Assembly (NCBI RefSeq): GCF_003473485.1
Contig: NC_053045.1
Location: forward strand, 58,508,494 to 58,572,493
Source of the DNA: Medicago truncatula
Lineage: Eukaryota; Streptophyta; Magnoliopsida; Fabales; Fabaceae
Length of the DNA stretch: 64,000 nt
Reading direction: 5' to 3'
Shown here: piece by piece, positions 47,005-58,000 of the stretch
Layout: the number at the start of each line of letters is the position of its first letter
Position numbering within the stretch: the first letter of the stretch is position 1
Notes under the pieces: model-generated
Told to the model about the DNA's origin: nothing
Database searches by the model: none
What the model saw: the letters and a program-made list of their open reading frames with translations, nothing else
Translations under genes and position numbers: made by a program

Positions 47005-47911
47005 AATTTGCTAAAATAGATCCACCTCTTTTTATGAAGGTCCATTTTAGTAAGCTGCACCTTTTGCTTTTGGACAAAAAGACCAATTTTTTGTTTTTTG
47101 GAAAAGACAAAAATCAAGGGCAACATTGTAATTGTATGTGTCATTGTTAATTGTCTTTGTATCTTTCCTGACATATCTCCCTTTAATCGACCTCTTCCTG
47201 GATCCATCTTCCCCTTTTCTATTCTTCTTCCAATTTCTTCGCATCAAACTTTCAATTTCTTGAAATCAAATGTTGTTGTTGTGTGGTTAAAAGATTGATT
47301 CTTCTTCCAATTTGTTCATTGCAACAATAATTTATTTTCCTCTAGCAAAATTGATTTTCTTAATTTAATTGATTGTGTATTTTGTTATTTTGATTGGTTG
47401 GTTCAGTTTTTCTGATTTAATTTTGATTCATACTGTCTATAGTTTGACGGTGACATCCCATTAGGTAGAGAGGAAGGAATCACGGCGACGGGGTTGTAAT
47501 CGGTGAAAAGAGCAGATGAGGTTGGAAGTGGGTGGAAGAGCGAGTTTGTAGTGTTTGATGGGAGTCGTCTGATACAGTGGCCGCGGCGACGACGGAGACC
47601 TGAGATACGTCGTAGATCAGTGTCGTAGGTGATGAGTTCGGTGATTGGCAGAGTTGGGTTTGAGAGTTCTAAGACGACAGAGTAAGTGACGATGACATAG
47701 ATGAGTTAACAAAAGGAAAGACACGCAAAACTAGAAAATCTTTAAATTTAATTTAAAATAAAAAACAACATTTAATGATAAATTACAATTTTATCCCTCA
47801 GTTTTGTCTTTTCCAAAAAACAAAAAATTGGTCTTTTTATCCAAAAGCAAAAGGTGCAGCTTGCTAAAATGGACCTTCATAAAAAGATGTGGGTCTATTA
47901 TAACAAACCCC
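47005..47911. mobile_element. TIR element of about 0.9 kb with gene-like cargo
   Basis: Terminal inverted repeats exceed 100 bp: the left (TAAAATAGATCCACCTCTTT, then ATGAAGGTCCATTTTAG...) is matched by its complement at 47800-47905. The interior contains leader-like DNA (47100-47300) and a GC-rich block (47445-47700) with several CGGCGACG-type words. There is no transposase. I did not find a clear target duplication, so the class (Mutator-like) is inferred. Confidence 0.65.
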
Positions 47912-47938
47912 ATATATATATATATATATATATATATG
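47911..47938. repeat. (AT)n microsatellite
   Basis: About 13 AT units immediately beside the right end of the TIR element. Confidence 0.9.
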
Positions 47939-48262
47939 AGATTTTTTTTACCTAAATTAAAAAATTAGTTAATATTATTAGAATATATTAAAAAATGTAG
48001 AGAACTCTGAAATACAAAGGTAAATTGCTGGGAGGGAGTTATAAGTCAGCTTGTGTTGGGGGGAACTCTAGTAGGACACCGCTGGTGGAGCAAAGAAGAA
48101 TGGAGATGCTAACCTTTGTGTACAATCAACGCCTAAGGGTAGTCTGACGCCTTCTTCCGGACTTAGAATTATTGTGCCCTTAGTCCCGACGAGCTCCGCC
48201 CGGCTGCCACTAAATAGGGGACTTTGGTCCTTTTATTTTGCGGTATTGATCAATGGTGATCC

Positions 48263-51200
48263 ATGATAGTGTTGTCCTACAATGTGCGTGGACTAGGGGG
48301 AAGGGTGAAGAAGAATATGATTAGGGATCTTGTGAAAAATAATAATGTTGATTTTTTGGCTATTCAAGAGACTAAACTTGAAGTCATATCAAATGAGGTG
48401 TGCCATAATATCTGGGGTGGGGATGATTGCGATTGGTGTTATCTACCGTCCGTTGGAAATAGTGGAGGTATTCTCTCTCTTTGGAGGAAGTCTAATTTTA
48501 CTATGCTTTTCTCGTGCACTGGGGAAGGTTTTGTGTGTGTTTGTTTGGAGTGGGGAGTCCTTAAGAAGAGATGCTTTGTGGTGAATGTGTATTCTAAATG
48601 TGATCTTGCGGCTAAGAAAAGATTGTGGGAGAATTTAGCGTTGTTAAGAAATACTTTTGGTGATGGTGTGTGGTGTTGTATTGGTGATTTCAATGTCGTG
48701 CGCCATGCGGATGAAAGAAGAGGGACTAATGAGGAGGTGCTCTCTTGGAGGGTGATGGAGATGGATTTGTTTAATTCTTTTGTATTGGAGGTCGAGTTCC
48801 TTGATCTAAATCCCCTTGGTAGGAGGCATACTTGGTATCATACAAATGGTAGATCTATGAGTCGGATAGATAGAGCCCTTGTTTCTGATGGTTGAAATAG
48901 TTGTTGGGGAACCACTTCTTTATGGGTTCTTCCAAGATCAATTTCGGATCATTGCCTGTTGCTTCTTAAGAGTGGTCTTCTTGATTGGGGTTCTAAACCT
49001 TTTCGCTTTAATAATTATTGGTTGGAAAATGCGAAGTTTAAAAAGTTGGTGGAGGAGTGGTGGAGAGGACAAAGGAGTGAGGGATGGATGGGGGTTATTT
49101 TGAAAAATAAACTTAAAGGTTTAAAGGAGGTAATTAGAGGATGGAGTAAGGTGGAATATGGGGATGTAAATGTCAAAACTGAAAGACTCATGGAGGAGAT
49201 TGTCGAGTTAGATGTGAAGGGGGAGTGTGTAAGTTTGAGTGGTGAGGAAGTGGTGGTAAGAAAGAAGAAGTTTGAAGAGATGTGGAGGTTGCTTAGATGT
49301 AAGGATGTCACTTTATTCCAAAGATCAAAATCTAAGTGGCTTAAAGAGGGGGATGCAAATTCTAAATACTTCCATAGATGTGTTAAAGCAAGGGGTAGCC
49401 GGAATTCTATCAAAGCAATCGAGGATAATGGTCTTTGGGTGGAGAAACCAATGGAAGTGAGAAAGGTGGTTGTGGATTATTTCAAAACTCATGTGGCGGA
49501 AACGTATTGGGAGAGGCCTACTTTGGATGGCGTGGATTTTTCCACTTTATCCGTAGAGGAGAATATGGCTCTTGTTTCTCCTTTTACTTTGTTAGAGATT
49601 GAAGAGGTCATCAAAGCTAGTGATGGTAACAAAAGTCTAGGCCCCGATGGTTTTAACTTTGCTTTTTTCAAGGAATTTTGGTATCTTTTGAAGTATGAAA
49701 TCCGCATTTTGTTTGATCAATTTCATGCGAATGAAGTGATTCCTAAGAGTTTCCTCTCTTTTTTTGTTACTCTAATTCCAAAGGTTGAAGCGCCTTTGTC
49801 CTTGAGCCAATACCGCCCTATATCACTCTTGGGGAGTTTGTATAAGCTCCTCTCTAAAGTCCTTGCGAAGAGGCTATCTAAGGTGATGAATTCAATTATT
49901 TCGGTTTCTCAATCGGCTTTTTTGAAAGGGAGGCGTTTGGTAGATGGTGTGCTTGTTGTGAATAAAGTGGTGGACTTGGCGAAAAGAGCAAAACGTGAAT
50001 GCTTGATTCTTAAGGTGGATTTTGAGAAGGCTTATGATTCGGTTAATTGGGGTTTTCATATATATGATGAGAAGGGTTGGGATGGATGCCAAATGGATTA
50101 GGTGGATGAAGGCGTGTGTTTTTAGTGGTAACATGTCTATTCTTGTTAATGGGAGCCCAACCGAGGAGATTTGTGTCCAAAGAGGCCTAAAGCAAGGGGA
50201 TCCGCTTGCACCTTTTTTGTTCCTTTTGGTGGCCGAAGGTTTTAGTGGTTTGATGTCAAATGCGGTTAACCGTAACTTGTTCAAAGGTTTTGAGGTGATA
50301 AGAGGAGGTACGGTGGTTTCGCATTTTCAATATGCCGATGACACTTTATGTATTGGAGAACCTACGGTTGAGAATCTTTGGTTGTTGAAAGCCGTTCTTA
50401 GGGGTTTTGAAATGGCGTCGGGGTTGAAGATTAATTATCACAAAAGCTCTTTGATTGGGATCAATGTAAATAGAGATTTTATGGAAGCGGCGTGTCACTT
50501 TTTACATTGTAGAGAGGGTTCCATTCCTTTCAAATATTTGGGGTTGCCGGTAGGTGTCAATCCTAGAAAGTTGTCAACTTGGGAGCCTATGTTGGACCAA
50601 TTGAAGAAAAGACTCAATTCGTAGGGGAACATGTATGTGAGTCTCGGAGGTAGAATTGTTCTCTTGAATTCCGTTCTAAATGCTATTCCTATCTTCTATC
50701 TATCCTTCATGAAGATTCCGGCTAAGGTGCTTAAGATGGTTATCCGGATCCAAAGAGAGTTTCTTTGGGGAGGGGTTGGTGGAGGCCGGAAAGTTTGTTG
50801 GGTGAAATGGAGCAAGGTGTGTTATCCTAGAAACAAGGGTGGCCTAGGTGTTAACAGGGCCGGCCCATAGCCCGTCGAGGCTGGGCGACGACACCGGGCC
50901 TCCAATTTTTTTTTTTTTTTTTATATGTAAGCCACGAAAATAATGGTTATATATCTATTAAAAGTAAATTAATTTAATCTGTACAGCTTGCTTTAGTGGC
51001 ATGGTCACTTTTTGATGAGTGTGAGGTCATGTGTTCAAGACCCACAAAAGTGTGATTTTTAATATATTTTTTTTAAATAACTTATTTATTTTTTTGGGGT
51101 CCAGATTTTTTTTTTTTTGCATCCCTTATAAAATTAAAACCGGGCCTATGAATTTGTTAAGACGGCCCTGGGTGTTAAGGATGTGAAATTGGTCAATTTA

Positions 51201-51750
51201 AGTCTTTTGGCTAAATGGAAATGGTGACTACTCCAAGAAGACCAACCTCTTTGGAGAAGGGTGTTGGAAGACAAATATGGTGATCATGTTGGCGGTTTGG
51301 TCCATAGTGAGGTAGCTAGATGGCTGAGGTTCACTTCTCTTTGGTGGAGAAACTTAAGGTCGCTAGAGGATGAGGAGGGAGGCTATTGGTTCACAAACCG
51401 GGTGATGAGGAAATTAGGAAATGGGAGTGGAACTAGCTTTTGGAAGGATAGTTGGGTGGGGAGCGCCTCTCTACTTGACATTCCCTAGACTTTTCGCCCT
51501 ATCAAATCAAAAGGAGGCCAAGGTGGGGGAGGTGGTGGTGGTTCAAGATGGGGGGCGTTAGTGGAATATTACTTGGCAGAGGGATCCATTTTTGTGGGAG
51601 CTTGAATTAATTCATAATTTGATGGTTTTGTTGGAGGAGGTAGCGTTTGGTGGTGAGGAAGATAAGTGGTTTTGGGCACCGGAGGAGGATGGTTTATTTT
51701 TCGGTCAAATCAACCTATTCCATTTTGGAAAATCTCTAGAGAGTGCCTAA
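48263..51750 (+). pseudogene. LINE ORF2 (endonuclease and reverse transcriptase), broken
   Basis: Order of domains: AP endonuclease 48263-48960 (LSYNVRGLGG, FLAIQETKLE, CIGDFNVVRHADERRG, RIDRALVSDG, then SISDHCLLLL); reverse transcriptase 49590-50620 (SLGPDGFNFAFFKEFW, YRPISLLGSLYKLLSKVLAK, ILKVDFEKAYDSVNW, GLKQGDPLAPFLFLLV, FQYADDTLC, PFKYLGLPVG); thumb and zf-RVT lead-in to about 51740 (GGLGV / KDVKLVNLSLLAKWKW, EEDGLF). Defects are an in-frame TGA at 48893, a frameshift near 50060, TAG at 50622, the hAT insertion, TGA at 51227 and TAG at 51487. The Cys/His knuckle is missing through a deletion after about 51740. Confidence 0.9.
50855..51170. mobile_element. 316-bp non-autonomous hAT element inside the LINE
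   Basis: Starts CAGGGCCGGCCC and ends GACGGCCCTG, inverted termini of the hAT type. It is flanked by a perfect 8-bp duplication, GGTGTTAA (50847-50854 and 51171-51178). Removing the element and one repeat restores the LINE reading frame ...GGLGV-KDVKLVNL.... The interior has poly-T tracts and a tRNA-like segment (TTTAGTGGCATGG, then TGTGTTCAAGACCC) that could be an old SINE piece. It has no coding capacity. Confidence 0.95.
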
Positions 51751-52041
51751 ATAGACGATGAAAGACTGGCTTTTTGAATCTGCTGCAGAGGCTTCAGTGG
51801 CTCGGTTTTATCTGATTTCTAGTGCAGGTGGTTTTCATTGTGTAGGCTATAGGAAATGTTTTTGTATAGTTTGTTTTTTGGCCTTTTTGCCTATTCCTGT
51901 GGCTGTTTTTGGCTGTACTAGCTCTGTTTTGCTGCTGGTTTTTTCTGTCGATCAGTAGGCTCCCTGCTGTTGTGTTTTGCTATAGCCATTTTGCATTTCT
52001 GGTGCGTGGTGTTATAATATATATGCCGATTCAAAAAAAAA

Positions 52042-53195
52042 TGTGTATTTATTTTTTTAAGAATAAATTTTAGTATATATTTAATGTTACAAATTATATA
52101 TATGTTGCCCACATATATAAAGGTATTGCACCCAAGAGCGTTTAAATGAGATTAAACGGGTTTTTTATAGCTTAACCAAGATCCAGGAATTAGTCTCCGC
52201 GGAGGATACCCGATTTGCACCAAAAGAAATACATAAAAGTTCTAGGTGCATCTCGTGGAACAACAAAAGAAAGAAAAAGCAACAAGGATGCTGAGATAAA
52301 TGGATAGTGAAATGCTTACCTCCTGAAGAACAAAGAGTTTGTGAAATCTTGTCTACAATAATTCTTGTTTACATTCAGTATTTTTCATAGTTTCGTTCTT
52401 TCTTGCCCATGTTTTATAGCGATTCAGTAGCCATAGATATTCACCCCTTCGCTATGATGTTGCCCATGTCTCAGACGTGCATATGTAAACATAACTCAGT
52501 TGATAAAAGACGTTGCATTATAAATATGCTGGGGCGGGGTTCAGGTGTCACTCATTTTATCACTGTAATTAAGTATTGCACAATGCCAACACCAATATAT
52601 TGACTAAGGTATGATCCTTAGATCCTTATCTTATATCAACCAGTACTAAAGGCCAGGTTTCTTGAATTTGGAACATAATCATCTAATTGCCCTTCACTTT
52701 GTTTTATTTGGGGACTTAGCATATGGATTCATTTTTCTCTCTTTTTTTTGGTACAACATTTTTATCTTTTTTGATTTACGACATACATGATAATGTGCAT
52801 AATAACAATGATTATTTATCATATTTTTAAGGAGCCATGATTAAGATTTTGGGGATATATAGTTATCTTAACTGTTGTGTTTCTTAAGATTGTTGTCAAT
52901 TGTGTATGCTTCACTTGTGCACCATATATAATAGTCTATTTTGGGGATATGTTTTTTCCCATTAAATCTAATTTAACCTGTATATAATAGTGATGAGAAA
53001 GTTCTTTGTCAGACTTGAGATTTGGTCTTTTAATCCACTTATTTAAGCTAGAAATTCTCGATTTTGATTCGAAGGGGTCCAAAATGGGTTCTAGAGCTTT
53101 AAATGAGTTTTTATTTTCTCAAGGAATATCGGATTTGGTGCAAGAAGAAGATTGATAGAGACCCGAGTAGAAGTCGTAAAAGAGATATTGTTATG
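52042..53195. other. intergenic DNA
   Basis: A degenerate plus-strand SINE-like segment lies at about 52475-52560 (ATAACTCAGTTGATAAAAGACG, then GGGGCGGGGTTCAGGTG). No gene was seen. Confidence 0.35.
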
Positions 53196-53197
53196 TA

Positions 53198-54004
53198 CTC
53201 CCTCCGTCCCTATATGTAATCACCCTTTTATTTTTATTTTTGTCCCTAAATGTAAACCCCTTTTCAAATTACAACACGCATTAATTATTTTTTTCCATAT
53301 ATACCCTTATTTAATAGTACTACTAATTCTAAAATTACAATAAATTGACTTTTCACATTATCTCATTAAACAACACCGGGAAGAGAAAAGAGATTAATTC
53401 TCTCTTTGGTTGTATGCATCCGTAACAATTACTCCCTAGTGACTCTTGATAACCTTACTCTAGTTTGGTAGGAGTAGTATAAAATGAAAAGTCATTGTTA
53501 TTATCAGAACCATATTAGTACTACGGCACAAATGGAGGTAGTCCAAGATTCATACGATTTTGACATTACAATGGAGGTAGTGGAAGATTCCTATGATAGT
53601 GTTTCATCAGAGGTAGTCCAACAAGTTGCTGCTATGGTACATGCTGAAGAAGATGAAGTCCAATCCAAACAAACTGAAGAAAATGAAGTCCAAGGTGTGC
53701 ACATTGAGAAGTTCCCCGAATATGAGTATGAAAATGACAGCTATGAAGAAAAAGAATACAAAAAAGTGGTAATGAGCTTTTATTTTGAGGCGTTGTCATA
53801 AATATGGTGGTGTGGTTCTTGATCTTCATTGAAAAAGTACAATTAATGTAAGTATAATAAAGGCAACCGAGGTAATCCATTAATTGTGGAATGAGGGTAG
53901 TTTAGTAAAATTGTAACATAAATCAGACACATTAACTGCACAGACAACATTTCTTAAGAAATGTGAAAAATGTAATGGGGGGTTATATTAAGGGACGGAG
54001 GGAG
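53198..54004. mobile_element. enlarged Stowaway/mariner-type element, 807 bp
   Basis: Terminal CTCCCTCCGTCCCTATATGT and the inverse ...TTAAGGGACGGAGGGAG are flanked by TA on both sides. At 807 bp it is about three times longer than the other Stowaway copies here. The extra DNA in the middle contains an open frame (53484-53801). Confidence 0.75.
53484..53801 (+). CDS. acidic open frame inside the Stowaway-like element
   Basis: Encodes 105 aa, strongly acidic, with an internal repeat: MEVVQDSYDFDIT then MEVVEDSYDSVSSEVVQQ, followed by EEDEVQSKQTEENEVQG and a Tyr/Glu-rich tail. I do not recognise it as a mariner transposase (no DDD motif). It may be a fragment of a host gene caught between Stowaway ends, or an accidental frame. 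No start-site or expression evidence is available from sequence. Confidence 0.3.
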   Translation: MKSHCYYQNHISTTAQMEVVQDSYDFDITMEVVEDSYDSVSSEVVQQVAAMVHAEEDEVQSKQTEENEVQGVHIEKFPEYEYENDSYEEKEYKKVVMSFYFEALS

Positions 54005-54006
54005 TA

Positions 54007-55020
54007 ATAAAGAGTGTGGTAAGAATCTATGGTAAATAATGAGTGGTTGGATGCTTAGTTGACTAGTTTGTTATGTCTTAGTAAGACAAATAGTTAGGGG
54101 ATGATTTGTAGTGGGTATGCAAGATTATTGTGGGAACTGGGAACCATTATGGTTAAGTATAGAGAGTGTTCTCCTCTGAGGAGAACGTATGTGTAGCTAG
54201 CTCCAGACCCTGCCCTACAACAACTTCATGTTATGCATAGTGCCTTAATTTTTAATCCTTATAACGTCTATTATTATGTCTTTACAACTCAGCTTCTATT
54301 GCCATTGACTATTAAAGAGATTTTGACCAAAAAAAGATATAAAGTAATGTACGTCAGCAAATATGCAAAGTTATGAACCTTTTTTAAAATTTATTCTTTT
54401 AAATTGTAATAACACCACATAATCAATTCACAACTACTACCCTACCACTTGCTAATATTGAAAAAACAATGGTTTCTTTGTAACACAGTATCCATTTGAT
54501 GAAATTTGTGGTCCTGCACTTTTAAAGTAACAAACATTTTCTCCTTTTCACTACCTTCTTCTGTACAACTTTTAAATAGTGACACAAATATTTTGTATCG
54601 AAAATTTAAAGTAATTTGGGGTTGTAAGTTTGTAACAGACAACTAATCCAATTAACAATACATGAAAGAGACAAAAAATGAAGAAAAGATACTTATGGTG
54701 GCAAAGAAAAATAAAATGACTAACCCCAATCAATATAAAAAAGTTTGGCGATCATCACCTTTTTAAAATTTATATCTCACCAGAGACCCATTCCCCTATG
54801 AATCGGAGGGTTATAACAAAAAAAATCGTTATATCTTGTTTATATATATTACATTGGCACGCAAATGTTGATGAAGACCTCAATCTCAGACCAAGTATGC
54901 TATATAGCTCCATGACCAGCTGTTTGTAGCAATTCATATACTCCAGGAACTTAAGTATATGCACATCTTATGATTATATCAGCCATGAGTGACAGAGAAA
55001 GAATAGTTCCAAGGCTGTAC
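54007..55020. other. intergenic DNA, 3' flank of the Raf-like kinase gene
   Basis: No gene seen. The end nearest 55020 probably includes the 3' UTR of the minus-strand kinase gene. Confidence 0.35.
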
Positions 55021-58000
55021 CTAGGACTCCTTTCTTTGGGTGTTTTCGCCACTAGCAGACCGGGCTGCCTGGAACTGAATGACATACTTTTTTTGCAACT
55101 CTCTAAGCCTTTCAAGCAGTTCCAGAAAAGTTGGTCGACAAGTTGGATCACTGGTTGGAATGAACAAGCATATAAGTAGACATAATATGTTTGGTTATTG
55201 CACAACATTGGCTTCAATATTAATGGAATAAGAATACAAGGCTGATCGATAAGATTAATAATTTGCATAAAAGAGTATCAATATCAATAAGAGAAGTGCT
55301 AGCAGCACCCTTTTCAATACCAATAACATACAAAGTGTTGGAAAGAGTGTCAAAGAGGCATCGCTAGCAATTCTCTACTAAAAAATCCAAAACCAAAGGC
55401 ATTTATGCAACTACTAATTTCTTATTGCATTGCGGTACGGAAATGAAATATGGGCTTCATGATGTATGCTACCTAATATTAAATAAATAAAAACGCCAGG
55501 AATTTCAATTTAATGAAACAATAATTGATGTTTTAGGTAAGATGGCCACCTATTTAGGACACAAATCACAATTACATTGATCTACGTTCTTTTGGGTGAT
55601 AAAATTTATGCTTTATTCAGAGCAATGAGGAAAAAGATAACAAGTACAAAGTTTAACAATGAGATGAGAATGCACACCTGTGCCAACAGATCTCAATTAA
55701 AGAAGCCCACCCTGGATCAATATCTTTTGGAATTTCTGGACGCTGATTCATGAACCCTACAGCTCCAATTACCTGCAAGATTCCTAGAGGAAAAGTTGTT
55801 CATATATGAAAGCCACAGTGATACATATAGTTGCATAAAAAAGAAATATTCAGAGGTCACATAAGAAGGAACAAGGCAAACAAAATTTAACTGCTGCCAA
55901 CACACTGTTCTTAAAATATCTAACCAAATTGAGAAACATTATTATTTTGGCAGTGGCTTTTCATTCAATAGGTTTGCAATCTTCTTGTTTTGTATGTAGT
56001 ATGTATGCATGAAAGCAATACCTGCATTGGGTTGAGATTATCCCAAGGAATCTTTTCAGTCGCGAGTTCCCATAATATCACCCCAAAGCTGTACACATCA
56101 GACCTGATGTTCACAAGAAGCAGAAAAATAAGATATTCAAAGGCTGAAATTTATGTTAAAACATGTGGGAGGAGAGAGTAATAAAGGGCGCAGATTGAAC
56201 ACACTTCTCATCTGACGGTTCATTACGAAGAACTTCTGGTGCCATCCATTGAGGCTACAAAAAAGAAAAAAGGTAGAATCAATAAGAAATTTTGAGTCTC
56301 TTTAGTAGTGAAAATGTAAAGGAGGCAATTTCAAACAGATTTAAAATATTATGCTCCATGAAAAAGATGACGAGCCTACCGTGCCCCTTCCTGTCTTAGT
56401 TGTGAGATATGTTTCATGCTTAAGACGTGAAAGACCAAAATCACCAACCTATATGGTTAACAAGTAATTTAAGATATTGTCCAACCCGATAGAAAACAAT
56501 GCTATGAAATCCTCAAAGCGATCAAGCGCAAGCATCCAATCCAACATTGTAGGATAAATAGAAAATGACAAGTGACATACCTTCACAGTCCAATTCTTAT
56601 CAACTAGAAGATTTGAAGACTTCAAATCTCTATGGACAATCGGCGGGTTATAATGATGAAGATAATTTATGCCTCGCGCCTGAAAAAAAGTAAGCCTTAA
56701 GTATACAACATTGCATTGCTTCAAATACAGTGAAAGAGGTGCTTTTTAAGATGGCAATGGAATGCATGTTTCATTACAATGCAATATCTTTACTTTTAAT
56801 AAAAAAGAAAGATATCATGTAGTAGATTATTCTATTTTAACAAATACTCACAATATCCAAGGCCATCTGAACTCGTCGTCTCCAGTCAAGTTTGGGTGTG
56901 TTTCGGTGTAACAAGCGACACAAGCTTCCGCTGAAGTTATCAAATACAGTTACAAATGAAAACAACAATAATCGGCCTACTTCAGTACTTTGTGAGACAC
57001 AGCACAATTATAATCAAAATGTGAGGATACAAAGAATCAACTCAAAAGTAAGGTTCAGAACAAACCGCGGGAGAAACTCTGTCACGATGCAGAGACGTTG
57101 GGGTGAAGTCACTGCTCCCATAAAGAGAAGAATATTTGGGTGCCGAAGTCTTTTCATGACAGATACCTTCACATAACAACATATCGTCAAATTAATGTTA
57201 GGAAGAGTAAATTTTTAGGGGGCTGCCAAGCACTCGGGAGGTTCACAAGAAGAAAGTGATCAAAGAAAGAGAAACTTGTAAGAAATAAGAACTTGATTTA
57301 TGGCTAAACTCAATAACTAATAGTTCCTCTTCACTAATCCAAAATTTCTGGCATTCATTTAGTTAACAAAATATAAGAGATTTTAAACAAAAATTTTGGA
57401 AACAAAAATATAATGCAATCTTGGTTAAAAACTAAAATCACAGTATTGTGTATGATAAAATACTATGTGGGCATGTGGCTAAGAAAGTAATGCTGACAAA
57501 CTAACTAGTATTTTAATTGAAGGATGAGTAATGAAGACATAAATCCATCCAATCAAAAGGAAAACCAAAACTTTTTTTCTTTCCTCAATAAATGAACTGA
57601 CCTCCCATCCTCTTAAACAATTTAAAAAGTAACAATGTTATGTCTCCTAGGTTCATGGATGTTGTGTTTAAGAGGATTGGTTTTGCCATCCAAAAAGGGT
57701 TAGTGGCGCAGCTTGTTGCCCGCTTGTCTTCCATTCCTTTGTAATTATATATATTTTTTTGGTGGTGTCTGGGATTCGAACCCAGACCTTGCATATATTA
57801 TGCATTATCCCTACCAACTGAGCTAAGCTCACAGGGATTTGTAATTATATATTTTAAAAATATATAAAATTATTCAGTTATGATACTCAAAAAAAACAAC
57901 TACTCCCTCCGTCTAAAATTAGGTATCCTATTTCCTAATTTTCTTTGTCTCAAATTATTTGTCCCTTTAATAATATCAATACAACATTTATTATTCTTTT

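Larger units (their letters stand above)
48020..52041 (+). mobile_element. near full-length L1-type LINE, inactive
   Basis: About 4 kb from an uncertain 5' end (near 48020) to a short A tail at 52033-52041. It holds an ORF2 with endonuclease, reverse transcriptase and a damaged zf-RVT region, then a GT-rich 3' UTR (51760-52030). An hAT element is inserted at 50855-51170. The 5' segment 48020-48262 is GC-richer and non-coding in this copy. A clear target duplication was not found. Confidence 0.85.

Noticed and set aside
48439..48693. Minus-strand frame over the LINE endonuclease
   Set aside because: It is a shadow of ORF2 and contains no known domain.
57754..57837. Possible tRNA gene on the minus strand
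   Set aside because: It has box A and box B but no convincing anticodon arm, ends in an A tail and is flanked by a 15-bp direct duplication, so it is a SINE.
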